A stretch of DNA of 64,000 bases from Synechococcus sp. CS-1328 (GTDB taxonomy: Bacteria > Cyanobacteriota > Cyanobacteriia > PCC-6307 > Cyanobiaceae). Below are positions 9,150-18,141 of the stretch, piece after piece; positions within the stretch are counted from its first letter, which is position 1; each line of letters starts with the position of its first letter. The notes beneath the pieces were generated by a model. The model was not told the DNA's origin and did no database searches. It saw only the letters and a program-made list of their open reading frames with translations. The position numbers were made by a program, and so were the translations under genes. The stretch spans positions 310,001-374,000 of the forward strand of contig NZ_JAHLYT010000071.1 in the NCBI RefSeq assembly GCF_025128095.1, given 5' to 3'.

Positions 9150-10103
9150 ATGACGACGGATTCCAGTAACGACGCCTTCACCCTCCGTCGTCGTCCGCCC
9201 TTAGAGCGGTTCTTGGACACCGGCTTCCGCCAGCTCACCCTGGCCCTGGCTTCGGTGGTGGCGTTGCTCCTCCTGGGCATTTTTCTCACGATCGCAGAAG
9301 GAGCCCACGAGGCGATTGGCACCTTCGGCGCGGGATTCCTGGTCAGTTCCGCCTGGGATCCGGTCAATAATCAATACGGAGCCTTGGTGGCCATTTACGG
9401 CACGATGGTGTCGTCCCTGCTGGCCCTGGCCATCGCCGTTCCTCTGGGCGTGGGAACAGCGATCTTCATCACCGAAGACCTGATCCCCACCCGGCTGCGC
9501 AGTGCCATCGGTCTGATGGTGGAGCTGCTGGCTGCTATTCCGTCCGTGGTCTTGGGGCTCTGGGCAATTTTCGTGATGGAGCCCGCTATCCGTCCTGCCC
9601 TTGAGCTGCTGCATCGGCTGCTGGGCTGGACTCCGTTTTTCGACACGATTCCGCAGGGACCGGGCATGGCTCCCGCAATCCTGATTCTGGTGGTGATGAT
9701 CCTGCCGATCATCACGGCCATCTCCCGAGATGCGCTCAACCAGGTGCCTCTGGAACTTCGTCAGGCCGCCTACGGCATTGGCAGCACCCGTTGGGGCGCG
9801 ATCTTCAACATCATTCTTCCGGCGGCGATCTCAGCCATTGTCGGGGGTGTGATGCTGTCCCTGGGCAGGGCCATGGGCGAGACAATGGCCGTGACAATGA
9901 TCATCGGCAATTCGCTCAACTTCAGCTTCTCGTTGCTGGCTCCCGGCAACACCATTTCGGCCATGCTCGCCAACCAGTTCGGCGAGGCCTCCGGCATTCA
10001 GGTCTCGGCACTGATGTATGCGGCCCTGGTGCTGATGGTGCTCACCTTCATCGTGAACGTTTTGGCCCAGATGTTGGTGCGGCGCTTCAGCTTGCGCTAC
10101 TGA
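9150..10103 (+). CDS. pstC: Phosphate ABC transporter permease PstC
   Basis: Inner-membrane subunit of the high-affinity phosphate importer. About six hydrophobic helices are visible, with the PstC-type segments GTMVSSLLALAIAVPLGVG, LLAAIPSVVLGLWAIFV and, in the coupling loop, YGIGSTRWGAIFNIILPAA. I start at the ATG at 9150 (MTTDSSND..., 317 aa). The frame extends to a GTG at 9111, but those 13 residues look non-coding and would overlap the promoter region. First gene of pstC-pstA-pstB. A pstS binding-protein gene is not in the window. Confidence 0.94.
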   Translation: MTTDSSNDAFTLRRRPPLERFLDTGFRQLTLALASVVALLLLGIFLTIAEGAHEAIGTFGAGFLVSSAWDPVNNQYGALVAIYGTMVSSLLALAIAVPLGVGTAIFITEDLIPTRLRSAIGLMVELLAAIPSVVLGLWAIFVMEPAIRPALELLHRLLGWTPFFDTIPQGPGMAPAILILVVMILPIITAISRDALNQVPLELRQAAYGIGSTRWGAIFNIILPAAISAIVGGVMLSLGRAMGETMAVTMIIGNSLNFSFSLLAPGNTISAMLANQFGEASGIQVSALMYAALVLMVLTFIVNVLAQMLVRRFSLRY

Positions 10104-10164
10104 AACTCACTCCACTTTCAGATTTCCGCCAGCTCCAGGCATTCTCCTCAACGGCTTCGTCTCC

Positions 10165-11076
10165 ATGAGTATCAGCACCATCGGCGCACCCCACGAAGAT
10201 CTTTTCGACCGGCGGCCACTGAGCTTCGATCGCCGGCTGAAGCGCAACCGAATCAATCGTGTGCTCACTGGCGTTGCGGGCATGTTTGCCACCATCGCCA
10301 TTATTCCCTTGGTGTTGGTGCTCTTCTACGTGCTGGTTCAGGGGGGCAGTCTGATCTCCCTGAGCCTGTTCACCGAGCTGCCGCCGCCTCCCGGCCTTGA
10401 TGGTGGGGGCATCGGCAATGCCGTGGTCGGCACCCTGGTGGTCACCCTGGTGGCCGCCCTGGTGGCGATCCCTGTGGGCGTAGGTGGTGGAATTTATCTG
10501 AGCGAATACTCGATGGGCGGCTGGTTCGCCCGCTTCGTGCGCTTCGGCAACGACGTGCTGGCTGGGGTGCCATCGATCATCTGCGGCGTCTTCGTCTACG
10601 GCGCGATCGTGGCCACACGGATTCTCTTTGACCGCAGCTACAGCGCCCTGGCCGGTGGCCTGGCCCTGGCGGTGCTGATGCTGCCCACCGTGATCAAGAC
10701 CACCGACGAGGGGCTGAAGCTGGTGCCGCAGGAACTGCGCTGGGGCGCCTATGGAGTCGGAGCTTCCCGCTTCGTCACGATCGTGCGCATTACCCTGCCT
10801 TCCGCCTTCACGCCAATCGCCACGGGCGTTGTGCTGGCGATCGCCCGGGCAGCAGGGGAAACGGCGCCACTGATCTTTACCGCCCTGTTCTCCCCCTTCT
10901 GGCCGGAGAGTCTGCTGAGTCCGATCGCCACGATGTCGGTCTTGATCTTCAATTTTGCGATCATGCCGTACGAGGCCCAGAACGCCCTGGCCTGGGCCGC
11001 CTCCTTCGTCTTGGTGGTGATGATCCTGATTGCCAATCTTCTGGCCCGCTGGTTCAGCAGCTTCGCCCAGAGATGA
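10165..11076 (+). CDS. pstA: Phosphate ABC transporter permease PstA
   Basis: Second membrane subunit of the Pst importer. The 303-residue protein has one N-terminal helix ([19 protein letters not shown]), then the transport core with [30 protein letters not shown] and the EAA-like coupling loop [20 protein letters not shown], ending in a basic helix. It lies 61 bases after pstC and 58 bases before pstB on the same strand, so one operon is likely. The ATG at 10165 leads directly into the conserved N-terminal region. Confidence 0.94.
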   Translation: MSISTIGAPHEDLFDRRPLSFDRRLKRNRINRVLTGVAGMFATIAIIPLVLVLFYVLVQGGSLISLSLFTELPPPPGLDGGGIGNAVVGTLVVTLVAALVAIPVGVGGGIYLSEYSMGGWFARFVRFGNDVLAGVPSIICGVFVYGAIVATRILFDRSYSALAGGLALAVLMLPTVIKTTDEGLKLVPQELRWGAYGVGASRFVTIVRITLPSAFTPIATGVVLAIARAAGETAPLIFTALFSPFWPESLLSPIATMSVLIFNFAIMPYEAQNALAWAASFVLVVMILIANLLARWFSSFAQR

Positions 11077-11134
11077 ACGACCTTCTTTCTTAGCAGTTTC
11101 CCTCCCCTTTTTCCCGTTTCGCTGCTCTCCTCCG

Positions 11135-11950
11135 ATGACCTCCACCCAGCAAAAACCTAAGACTTATGCAAACGACGTTTGCATGTCTCTGGAGAATGTG
11201 ACCATCTCTTACGGCAACTTCGAGGCGGTCCGTAACGTCTACATCGACATCCCCCACGGCCAGGTCACGGCCTTCATCGGTCCATCCGGTTGTGGTAAGT
11301 CCACAGTGCTGCGCGCTCTGAACCGGATGAACGATCTGATCCCGGGCTGCCATCTCAAGGGCCGGGTGATCTTCGACAACTACGACCTCTACGAACCGCA
11401 TGTGGATCCGGTGGAAGTGCGGCGGCGGATCGGCATGGTGTTTCAGAAGCCCAACCCTTTCCCCAAGACCATCTACGAGAACATCGCCTTCGGTGCCCGG
11501 ATCAATGGCTATCGCGGCGATATGGATGAACTGGTCGAGCGTTCCCTGCGCAAGGCCGCCGTGTGGGATGAATGCAAGGACAAACTGCAGGAGAGCGGCC
11601 TCGCCCTCTCTGGCGGCCAGCAGCAGCGCCTCTGCATCGCCCGCGCCATCGCCACCGAACCGGAGGTGATCCTGATGGATGAACCCTGCTCAGCTCTGGA
11701 TCCGATCTCCACACTGAAGATCGAGGAGACGATGCACGAGCTCAAGCGCAGCTACACGATTGTGATCGTCACCCACAACATGCAGCAGGCCGTGCGGGTG
11801 GCGGACATGACCGCCTTCTTCAATGCCGAGGCCGTGGAAGGAGGCTCCGGCAAGGTGGGCTATCTGGTGGAGTTCAGCGAAACCGAACGCATTTTCAACG
11901 CCCCGGCGCAGCAGTCCACGCAGGACTACGTCTCTGGCCGTTTTGGCTGA
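11135..11950 (+). CDS. pstB: Phosphate ABC transporter ATP-binding protein PstB
   Basis: ATPase energising the Pst importer. Walker A is GPSGCGKST, the signature is [16 protein letters not shown], Walker B is [13 protein letters not shown] and the switch histidine is in [16 protein letters not shown]. The PstB-specific [12 protein letters not shown] and [18 protein letters not shown] segments are present. Start chosen at the ATG at 11135 (MTSTQQKPK, 271 aa, family length). The open frame upstream overlaps pstA and shows no homology. Confidence 0.96.
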   Translation: MTSTQQKPKTYANDVCMSLENVTISYGNFEAVRNVYIDIPHGQVTAFIGPSGCGKSTVLRALNRMNDLIPGCHLKGRVIFDNYDLYEPHVDPVEVRRRIGMVFQKPNPFPKTIYENIAFGARINGYRGDMDELVERSLRKAAVWDECKDKLQESGLALSGGQQQRLCIARAIATEPEVILMDEPCSALDPISTLKIEETMHELKRSYTIVIVTHNMQQAVRVADMTAFFNAEAVEGGSGKVGYLVEFSETERIFNAPAQQSTQDYVSGRFG

Positions 11951-12035
11951 CACAGGCTTCGGCTGAGGCAGGCTTCTGCTGAAGCTCTGGCGCGGCGAAG
12001 CTTCACCATGGACGGGCACCCCGTGCCGACTGGCC

Positions 12036-12314
12036 ATGGATCCCCTCACGATATTCGGGGTGGCGGCGGTCACGGTCATGTTGATCGCTTACATCCAGGA
12101 AGAGCGGGCGGCCGCCTGGATCCTGGTGTTTGCGGTCGGCTGCCTGGCCTCCGGCATCTACGGTCTGCTGGCGGGTGCCTGGCCCTTCATGGTGGCCGAG
12201 TTGCTCTGGACTGTGGTGGCCTACCGGCGCTGGCGGCGGCGGCGGATCCGGGAGCGTTCAGCGGCCATGGAAGCCAACCACCTGCAGCAGGTTCATCAGT
12301 CAAAACCGGACTGA
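12036..12314 (+). CDS. Small conserved membrane protein
   Basis: A 92-residue protein with three predicted hydrophobic helices (MDPLTIFGVAAVTVMLIAYI, AWILVFAVGCLASGIYGLLA, WPFMVAELLWTVVAYRRW) and a very basic segment RRWRRRRIRER after the last one. The Arg-rich end suggests a cytoplasmic C-terminus. It resembles short conserved membrane proteins of unknown function in other bacteria with the same WPF...E..W..VA pattern. It stands alone between pstB and a tRNA gene on the other strand. Function unknown. Confidence 0.65.
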   Translation: MDPLTIFGVAAVTVMLIAYIQEERAAAWILVFAVGCLASGIYGLLAGAWPFMVAELLWTVVAYRRWRRRRIRERSAAMEANHLQQVHQSKPD

Positions 12315-12383
12315 TCGCGCAAGACGTTGCATCTTGGCTGGTGATGCTCTGCAGGAGCGACTGTGGCGAGAGACCACTCGAGC

Positions 12384-12431
12384 GCAATCTGAAGCGCAGT
12401 CCAAAGCTCAGTCCGAAGCGCAATCCGAATC
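12384..12431. repeat. Four imperfect 12-bp tandem repeats
   Basis: Units GCAATCTGAAGC, GCAGTCCAAAGC, TCAGTCCGAAGC and GCAATCCGAATC follow each other without gaps between the small membrane protein and the tRNA-Ser terminator. They could encode Ala-Gln-Ser-Glu repeats in one frame, but no convincing gene runs through them. The rest of 12315-12495 shows no gene. Confidence 0.7.
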
Positions 12432-12499
12432 AACTCAGACCACGATCGCCCCGATCAGGAGCAAGCCTGAACCATCTAAAGATCGCCCCGAAAAGTCAT

Positions 12500-12525
12500 A
12501 AAAAAGCCGGCCTTAAGAGCCGGCT
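12500..12525 (-). terminator. Rho-independent terminator of tRNA-Ser
   Basis: Perfect 7-bp stem AGCCGGC/GCCGGCT with a 7-base loop (12505-12525). On the minus strand it is followed by six T residues. It lies 10 bases after the 3' end of the tRNA. Confidence 0.85.
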
Positions 12526-12534
12526 GGGGGGTAA

Positions 12535-12621
12535 CGGAGAGGGAGGGATTCGAACCCTCGATAGAGTTGCCCCTATACAGCATTTCCAGTGCTGCGCCTT
12601 CGACCACTCGGCCACCTCTCC
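12535..12621 (-). tRNA. tRNA-Ser (anticodon GGA)
   Basis: An 87-base class II tRNA reading UCC/UCU serine codons. Acceptor stem GGAGAGG/CCTCTCC, discriminator G73 as in serine tRNAs, anticodon arm AGCA-CTGGAAA-TGCT with GGA, a long variable arm, and T arm GAGGG-TTCGAAT-CCCTC. The 3' CCA is not encoded. A terminator follows directly. Confidence 0.97.
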
Positions 12622-12712
12622 GGGGGCAAAATGGGGCAATCCGGTGGCAATGTAGCAGCCGGTCCGGCGGCTCCTCGTCCTACGGTCCCGCTCCTCCAAC
12701 GTTGTCCTCTTC

Positions 12713-13081
12713 ATGACCCGCAGCCATCCGATCACGATCCACTGGCGCCAGGCCAACCGGGTGATCCGCCGGGAGGTGCCGGAAGGGGAGTACATCCTGC
12801 GCAGCTTCGAGCAGCAGGGTGAACCCTTGCCTTTCAGTTGCCGTAATGGCTGCTGTACGGCCTGCGCCGTGCGGGTGCTGTCCGGTGAGATCGACCAGCG
12901 CGAAGCCCTGGGGCTGTCGCGGGAGGTACGCGCCAAGGGCTACGGCCTTCTCTGCGTTGCCAGGGCCCTCGGGCCCCTGGAAGTCGAAACCCAGGACGAG
13001 GACGAGGTCTATGACCTTCAGTTCGGTCGCTTCTTCGGCCGTGGCAAGGTGCGTCCCGGCCTGCCCCTCGACGACGAATGA
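12713..13081 (+). CDS. Plant-type [2Fe-2S] ferredoxin
   Basis: Soluble one-electron carrier of 122 residues. The cluster loop reads SCRNGCCTACAVRV, giving the C-x4-C-x2-C pattern with an additional cysteine directly before the second ligand. The fourth ligand is in LLCVARALG. N- and C-terminal extensions, the latter acidic with FGRFFGRGKVRPG, make it longer than photosynthetic PetF (about 97). It is more likely a specialised paralogue than the main photosynthetic ferredoxin. Its stop overlaps the start of the next gene (ATGA), so the two are translationally coupled. Confidence 0.85.
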   Translation: MTRSHPITIHWRQANRVIRREVPEGEYILRSFEQQGEPLPFSCRNGCCTACAVRVLSGEIDQREALGLSREVRAKGYGLLCVARALGPLEVETQDEDEVYDLQFGRFFGRGKVRPGLPLDDE

Positions 13082-14025
13082 GCGGTTCCACCAGCTCCCT
13101 TCCCAACGCCCCGTCGATCGTGCCGGCCGACGGTGCCGTGACGTCGCCGCGGTCTGTGTCTAATGCTGCCCTGGCTGCCTCGGGGCTGTCGCTCGGCGAG
13201 CTGGAGCGGTTGGTGGCGATCGCCCGCCGCGCCGCCGAGGCCGGGGGCACCCAGTTGCGGCGCTTTGATGGTCAGCTGGAGCAGGTCCGCGAGAAGGGCC
13301 GCGCCGGCGATCTGGTCACCGAGGCTGATCTGGCCGCCGAAGCGGCCGTGCTGGCCCTTCTGGAAGCGGAAACACCCCAGATCGGAGTGCTGGCCGAGGA
13401 GAGCGGCCGCCGCAAACGCTCAGGCGAACTGGAATGGTGCGTCGACCCTCTGGACGGCACCACCAACTACGCCCATGGCTTTCCGTTCTATGGCACCTCC
13501 GTGGGCCTCACCTGGCAGGGCCAGCCGCTGCTCGGTGCCCTGGCCGCACCGGGCCTCGATCAGCTGTACTGGGCCGCACCGGGCCTCGGCTCCTGGTGCA
13601 ACGGCCACCGGCTGCAGGTGAGCCCCTGCGAACGCCTCAGTGACGCTCTGCTGACCACTGGCTTCGCCTACGACCGCAGCACCCGGCTCGACAACAACTA
13701 CGCCGAGTTCGCCTACTTCACCCACCGCAGCCACGGCGTACGGCGCGCTGGTGCCGCCGCCCTGGATCTGGCCTTTGTGGCGGCGGGTCGGCTGGATGGC
13801 TACTGGGAGCGCGGCCTGTCCCCCTGGGATCTGGCCGCAGGCGTGGTGCTGGTGGAACAGGCCGGTGGCCTGATCAGCAGCTACGACGGCAGTCCCTTCG
13901 ATCTCAGCAGCGGTCGACTGATCGCCTGCGGCCCCCAGCTGCATGGCGCCCTGGTGGCAGGCCTGGCCGCCTGCCGTCCGCTGAGCGGCGCCAGCTTCGG
14001 TGCCCCTGAGCTGGATGGGCCCTGA
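13078..14025 (+). CDS. Inositol monophosphatase family protein
   Basis: Mg-dependent, Li-sensitive-type phosphatase fold. Metal and substrate motifs are GVLAEESG, WCVDPLDGTTNYAHGFPF and the C-terminal SPWDLAAGVVLVEQAGG, with GSWCNGHRLQVS between. 315 residues, with an N-terminal ~30-residue Ser/Pro/Ala-rich extension before the conserved fold. The substrate cannot be read from sequence: inositol-1-phosphate, other sugar phosphates or PAP are all possible in this superfamily. Coupled to the ferredoxin gene upstream by an ATGA overlap. Confidence 0.9.
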   Translation: MSGSTSSLPNAPSIVPADGAVTSPRSVSNAALAASGLSLGELERLVAIARRAAEAGGTQLRRFDGQLEQVREKGRAGDLVTEADLAAEAAVLALLEAETPQIGVLAEESGRRKRSGELEWCVDPLDGTTNYAHGFPFYGTSVGLTWQGQPLLGALAAPGLDQLYWAAPGLGSWCNGHRLQVSPCERLSDALLTTGFAYDRSTRLDNNYAEFAYFTHRSHGVRRAGAAALDLAFVAAGRLDGYWERGLSPWDLAAGVVLVEQAGGLISSYDGSPFDLSSGRLIACGPQLHGALVAGLAACRPLSGASFGAPELDGP

Positions 14026-14072
14026 CGGGGCAGTCCATAGGATCGCCCAGCCTTCTTCCTCGCCCGATCGCC

Positions 14073-15251
14073 ATGGCTCTGCAACCCGCCGCCGGCGCCC
14101 GGGACCGCCACCCGCGCGAGGTGGAGAGGAACCGCAGACTTGTGGAGCTGCTGGCCGGTGTCTTCCGGCTCTGGGGGTACCAGGAGGTGGACCCCCCCAC
14201 GATCGAGCGGATCGACACCCTCGAAGCCGGTGGTGCCATCGCGGCCAGTGAGATGGTTCGGCTCGCCTCAGACGATCCGCTGGCCCTGCGTCCTGAGCTG
14301 ACCGCCTCAATCGCCCGGGCCGCCAGCACGCGCCTCGCCAGCCGGCCTCGTCCGCTGCGGCTGTGGGCCAGCGGCAACACCTTCCGCACCGCGATCGCCG
14401 ATGGCGGCGATCAGCGGATCAGCGAACAGGTGCAATGCGGCGTTGAGCTGCTGGGGGAGCCCTCCGCCGCCGCCGATACGGAACTGCTGCATCTGCTGCT
14501 CGCTGCCGCCGCCACCCTGGGGCTGCAGCCCCACCACCAACCCCGGCTGCTGGTGGGCCACCACGGCATCCTCTCGGCCCTGCTGGCGTCGATCCCTGCC
14601 GAGCAGGCCGGAGCCGTGCGGCAGGCCCTCACCAGCTTCGATCCCCTCGCCCTGGAGCAGCTGCCGCTGCCGGGAGGGCAGCGCAGCCAGTTGCAGCAGC
14701 TCATGCGGCTGCGGGGAGAACCCACGGCGGTGCTCTACCAGCTCGAGCAATGGCTCGGGCCGATCCAGCCGCTCAACGAGCTCGCCCAGACCCTGGCCAG
14801 CGTTGCGCCGACGGCGGCATCGCTCGGGGTGACCCTGCAGCTCGATCCCACCTTTCAGCCCCACTTCGCCCTCTATGACGGCCTGGTGATCAAATTGGTC
14901 TGCCAGGCCACGGACGCCCCCCGCGACATCGCCAGCGGTGGGCGCTACGACAAGCTCGTGGGCCGCTTCTGCAGCGATGCCGGCCAGGCGGCAGGGGTTG
15001 GTTTTGCCTTTGCGATCGATGCCATCCGTGATCTGCTGGCCAGTGCTGCCTGCGGCGCTGACGCCGAGCCACGCTGGCTGGTGAGCTGCCGGACCAGCGC
15101 CGGCCTGCCGAAGGCGTTGCAGCGGCTCCAACAGCTGCACGCCGCCGAGGAAGCGGCGGAACTGGGCCCGAAGCCCTGTGCCAGCCAGGCCGAAGCCGAC
15201 GCCATCGCCCGTGAGCGCGGCTGCCATGGAGCCATCTGGTTGCCGGACTGA
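14073..15251 (+). CDS. hisZ: ATP phosphoribosyltransferase regulatory subunit
   Basis: HisRS-like protein that pairs with short-form HisG at the first step of histidine synthesis. It has the HisRS fold motifs LWGYQEVDPPTIERID, LALRPELTASIARAAS and GGRYDKLVGRFCSDAGQAAGVGFAFAID. It lacks the C-terminal anticodon-binding domain of a true HisRS (392 residues in all), and no tRNA-synthetase function is expected. It starts 47 bases after the phosphatase gene on the same strand. Confidence 0.9.
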   Translation: MALQPAAGARDRHPREVERNRRLVELLAGVFRLWGYQEVDPPTIERIDTLEAGGAIAASEMVRLASDDPLALRPELTASIARAASTRLASRPRPLRLWASGNTFRTAIADGGDQRISEQVQCGVELLGEPSAAADTELLHLLLAAAATLGLQPHHQPRLLVGHHGILSALLASIPAEQAGAVRQALTSFDPLALEQLPLPGGQRSQLQQLMRLRGEPTAVLYQLEQWLGPIQPLNELAQTLASVAPTAASLGVTLQLDPTFQPHFALYDGLVIKLVCQATDAPRDIASGGRYDKLVGRFCSDAGQAAGVGFAFAIDAIRDLLASAACGADAEPRWLVSCRTSAGLPKALQRLQQLHAAEEAAELGPKPCASQAEADAIARERGCHGAIWLPD

Positions 15252-15324
15252 ACGCCGGAGGGTCGCGGAAGCACAGCGGCCCAAAGCCGATCCTTAGGAT
15301 CAGCTCCCACTGGTTCGACCCTGC

Positions 15325-15549
15325 ATGGCCCACACGATCGTCACCAATGTGTGCGAGGGCGTGGCCGACTGTGTCGATGCCTGCCCGGTGGCCTGCATTC
15401 ATCCCGGCCAGGGGGCCAACAGCAAGGGCACGGCCTTCTACTGGATCAATTTCGACACCTGCATTGACTGCGGCATCTGCCTGCAGGTGTGCCCTGTGGA
15501 CGGGGCCATCCTTTCGGAGGAGAAACCCGAGCTCCAGCGGGCAGGCTGA
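15325..15549 (+). CDS. Dicluster ferredoxin ([3Fe-4S]/[4Fe-4S] or 2[4Fe-4S] type)
   Basis: A 74-residue soluble electron carrier. Cysteines lie at 10, 16, 20, 24 and then 46, 49, 52 and 56 (TCIDCGICLQVCPVDGAI, a full C-x2-C-x2-C-x3-CP motif). The first half resembles Azotobacter-type 7Fe ferredoxin (CVDACPVACIHPG), but with five residues between the first two cysteines and no extra ligand corresponding to FdI C11. One 3Fe and one 4Fe cluster is therefore the likely composition. The redox partner is not indicated by the neighbours hisZ and htpG. Confidence 0.88.
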   Translation: MAHTIVTNVCEGVADCVDACPVACIHPGQGANSKGTAFYWINFDTCIDCGICLQVCPVDGAILSEEKPELQRAG

Positions 15550-15765
15550 GCCCTGCGGGGATCCAACGGCCGCGTGCCAGCCAGTGCCCTGGCGCCCCAC
15601 CCCAGAGCAGGGACTGGATGGTGCGCTGATTGAGTCGCTCGGATTGCCGCCAGACCAAGACCTTCACCAGACATGTGCTGGCAAGTTCGGAGACCCCTCC
15701 CTCTGGTGGCTTGAGCAGCCCGCGGTCCGGCCTCTACGGTCACTGGCAGTGATCCAACCCTGACC

Positions 15766-17715
15766 ATGCCGGTGCTGGAAGAGACAGGCCAGATTCAGAT
15801 CCATACCGAAAACATCTTCCCGATCATCAAAAAGGCCGTCTACAGCGGTCATGAGGTGTTCCTGCGGGAACTGGTGAGCAACGGCGTCGATGCCATCAGC
15901 AAGCGCCGCATGGCCGCTATGGGCGGAGATTGCAGTGAAGGTCCGGAAGGCATGATCCAGATCCGTATCGATCGGGAGGCCAAGACCCTCACAATCAGCG
16001 ACAACGGCATCGGCATGACTGCCGATGAGGTGAAGCGCTACATCAACCAGGTGGCCTTCTCCAGCGCTGAAGACTTCCTCGAGAAATACAAGCAGGAGGA
16101 TGACGCCATCATCGGCCACTTCGGCCTCGGCTTCTACTCCAGCTTCATGGTGGCCAGCCAGGTGGAGCTGGTCACGCTCAGCGCCCGCGAGGGAAGCGAA
16201 GCGGTGCGCTGGAGCTGCGATGGCTCGCCCAACTTCAGCCTCGAGAGCGCCGAGCGCAGCGAACCGGGCACCGATGTGATCCTGCACCTGATGGAGGAGG
16301 AACTCGAATACATCGAGCCCTCCCGCATCCGCACCCTGATCACCACCTACTGCGACTTCCTGCCGGTGGCGGTGCAGCTCGAAGGTGAAACGGTGAACAA
16401 GCGGGAGGCACCGTGGCGCAAGAGCCCCCGCGAGCTGAAGGATGAAGACTATATCGCGTTGTACCGGTATCTCTACCCCTTCCAGGGCGATCCGCTGCTC
16501 TGGGTGCATCTCAATACCGATTACCCCTACAACCTTCAGGGAATCCTCTACTTCCCCCGCTCCAGCGGCCGGGCCGACTGGGAGAAGGGAGAAATCCGGC
16601 TCTACTGCAGCCAGGTGTTCGTGAGCGACTCGATCAAGGAGGTGGTGCCGCGCTATCTGCTGCCCCTGCGGGGCGTGATTGATTCGCCGGATATCCCTCT
16701 GAACGTGAGCCGCTCGGCCCTGCAGACCGACCGACGAGTGCGCTCAATCGGCGGCTTTGTGGCTAAAAAGGTGGGCGACAGGCTGAAGCAGCTGCATCGG
16801 GACGAACCGAAGCGCTACGCCGAGATCTGGGAATCGCTGGCACCGTTCATCAAGATCGGTGCCATGGAAGACGAGAAGTTCGCCGACCAGGTGGCTGATC
16901 TGGTGCTGTTCGGCACCACGGCTTCCGCGGCTGAATCCCCTTCCAGTGATACGGATGACAACGCCGCAGCCGAGGCAACTGCCCTTGATCCCATCCCCAC
17001 CGATGGGAAGATCTACACCACGCTCTCCGGCTATCGGAGCCGCCTCGCTGCTGACAACGGCAAGCGGATCCTGTATTGCACCGATGAAGCCGGCCAGGCC
17101 GGGCCACTGGCCCTGTGGCGCAGCCAGGGCGCCGAGGTGCTGCTGGCGGACACCTTCATCGACACCCAGTTCATTCCCTGGCTGGAACACCGCCACGAGG
17201 AACTGACCTTCCAGCGGGTCGACGCCGAACTCGACGACAGCCTCAAGGAACAGGAGAGCGAGCTGGCCGATGCCGATGGCAAGGACGCCTCCGAGAAATT
17301 ACGCGACCTGTTCCGCAGTGCCCTGGCCGACGACAGGGTGACCATCCAGGTTCAGGCCCTCAAGGGCGACAGTGCCCCGGCCGCCCTGATCCTGTTGCCG
17401 GAACAGATGCGCCGCATCAACGACATGGGCGCCCTGATGGAACAGCGCTTGCCGGGTTTGCCCGATCATCACGTGCTGCTGATCAACCGCCGTCACCGGC
17501 TGGTGGAGGGTCTGCTGAAGCTTTCCGCTGGAGCGGTTCTGACCTCGCCCGCCGCTGCGGCCAGCTCCCCCAGCCAGCAACTCTCCAGCGACCTGAGCCG
17601 CCACATCTATGAGCTGGCACGACTGGCGGTGGGAGGCCTGGAGCCGAACCAGCTGGCCGGCTTCCAGCAGCGCAGCGGCGACCTGATGGGCCGGCTGATG
17701 GAACGGGGCCTCTGA
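15766..17715 (+). CDS. htpG: Hsp90 chaperone HtpG
   Basis: ATP-dependent chaperone of the GHKL family. N-terminal ATP-site motifs include LRELVSNGVDAISKRR, ISDNGIGMTADEVKRYINQ and GHFGLGFYSSFMVA. The middle domain has LYCSQVFVSDSIKEVVPRYL and DSPDIPLNVSRSALQ, whose conserved arginine contacts ATP in the family. 649 residues, within family size. The C-terminal dimer region lacks the eukaryotic MEEVD. A short acidic low-complexity insert lies around residues 385-410. Terminated by a hairpin at 17750. Confidence 0.96.
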   Translation: MPVLEETGQIQIHTENIFPIIKKAVYSGHEVFLRELVSNGVDAISKRRMAAMGGDCSEGPEGMIQIRIDREAKTLTISDNGIGMTADEVKRYINQVAFSSAEDFLEKYKQEDDAIIGHFGLGFYSSFMVASQVELVTLSAREGSEAVRWSCDGSPNFSLESAERSEPGTDVILHLMEEELEYIEPSRIRTLITTYCDFLPVAVQLEGETVNKREAPWRKSPRELKDEDYIALYRYLYPFQGDPLLWVHLNTDYPYNLQGILYFPRSSGRADWEKGEIRLYCSQVFVSDSIKEVVPRYLLPLRGVIDSPDIPLNVSRSALQTDRRVRSIGGFVAKKVGDRLKQLHRDEPKRYAEIWESLAPFIKIGAMEDEKFADQVADLVLFGTTASAAESPSSDTDDNAAAEATALDPIPTDGKIYTTLSGYRSRLAADNGKRILYCTDEAGQAGPLALWRSQGAEVLLADTFIDTQFIPWLEHRHEELTFQRVDAELDDSLKEQESELADADGKDASEKLRDLFRSALADDRVTIQVQALKGDSAPAALILLPEQMRRINDMGALMEQRLPGLPDHHVLLINRRHRLVEGLLKLSAGAVLTSPAAAASSPSQQLSSDLSRHIYELARLAVGGLEPNQLAGFQQRSGDLMGRLMERGL

Positions 17716-17749
17716 GCTGGATCCGGCCCTGCGGGCCAGCTTGAACCAA

Positions 17750-17776
17750 GGCTCCACCAGAGGCTGGAGCCCTTTT
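17750..17776 (+). terminator. Terminator after htpG
   Basis: Stem GGCTCCA/TGGAGCC with an 8-base loop, followed by CTTTT. It lies 35 bases after the htpG stop and ahead of rpmB. The T tract is short, so efficiency is uncertain. Confidence 0.6.
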
Positions 17777-17834
17777 GCTAAAGTCTTCGCTTGGGCATTG
17801 ATGCCCGAGCGTTGTGTTGTTTCGGTAGAACGTC

Positions 17835-18071
17835 ATGTCCCGGGTTTGTCAGCTCACCGGCAAGCGCGCCAACAACGGGATGGCCGTCAGCCACTCCCAT
17901 GTGCGCACCAAGAAACTTCAGCAGGTGAACCTCCAGGAGCGTCGCCTGTGGTGGGCCGAGGGCAAACGCTTCGTGAAGCTGCGGGTGTCCACCCGTGCCC
18001 TCAAAACCATCCAGAAGAAAGGCCTGGGTGCCTACGCCCGCGAACTGGGCGTCAACCTGGCCAAGATCTGA
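17835..18071 (+). CDS. rpmB: 50S ribosomal protein L28
   Basis: Large-subunit ribosomal protein of 78 residues. Typical segments are [19 protein letters not shown]-like SHSHVRTKK and the basic tail [15 protein letters not shown]. The ATG at 17835 is fixed by the conserved N-terminus. The 5' region contains TGCTAAAGT at 17776-17784, which could be an extended -10. A short inverted repeat, GGGCAT/ATGCCC, lies at 17793-17806. Confidence 0.96.
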   Translation: MSRVCQLTGKRANNGMAVSHSHVRTKKLQQVNLQERRLWWAEGKRFVKLRVSTRALKTIQKKGLGAYARELGVNLAKI

Positions 18072-18141
18072 AGAGTGTCATTTTAAGCCGCCCCCATGGG
18101 GCAGCTGAGCCTGACGCAGCCTTCAAGTTCTGAATCCCGCC

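Noticed and set aside
18090-18105. GCCCC-CAT-GGGGC hairpin between rpmB and the PrxQ gene
   Set aside because: Short stem with no T tract on the plus strand; not convincing as a terminator.
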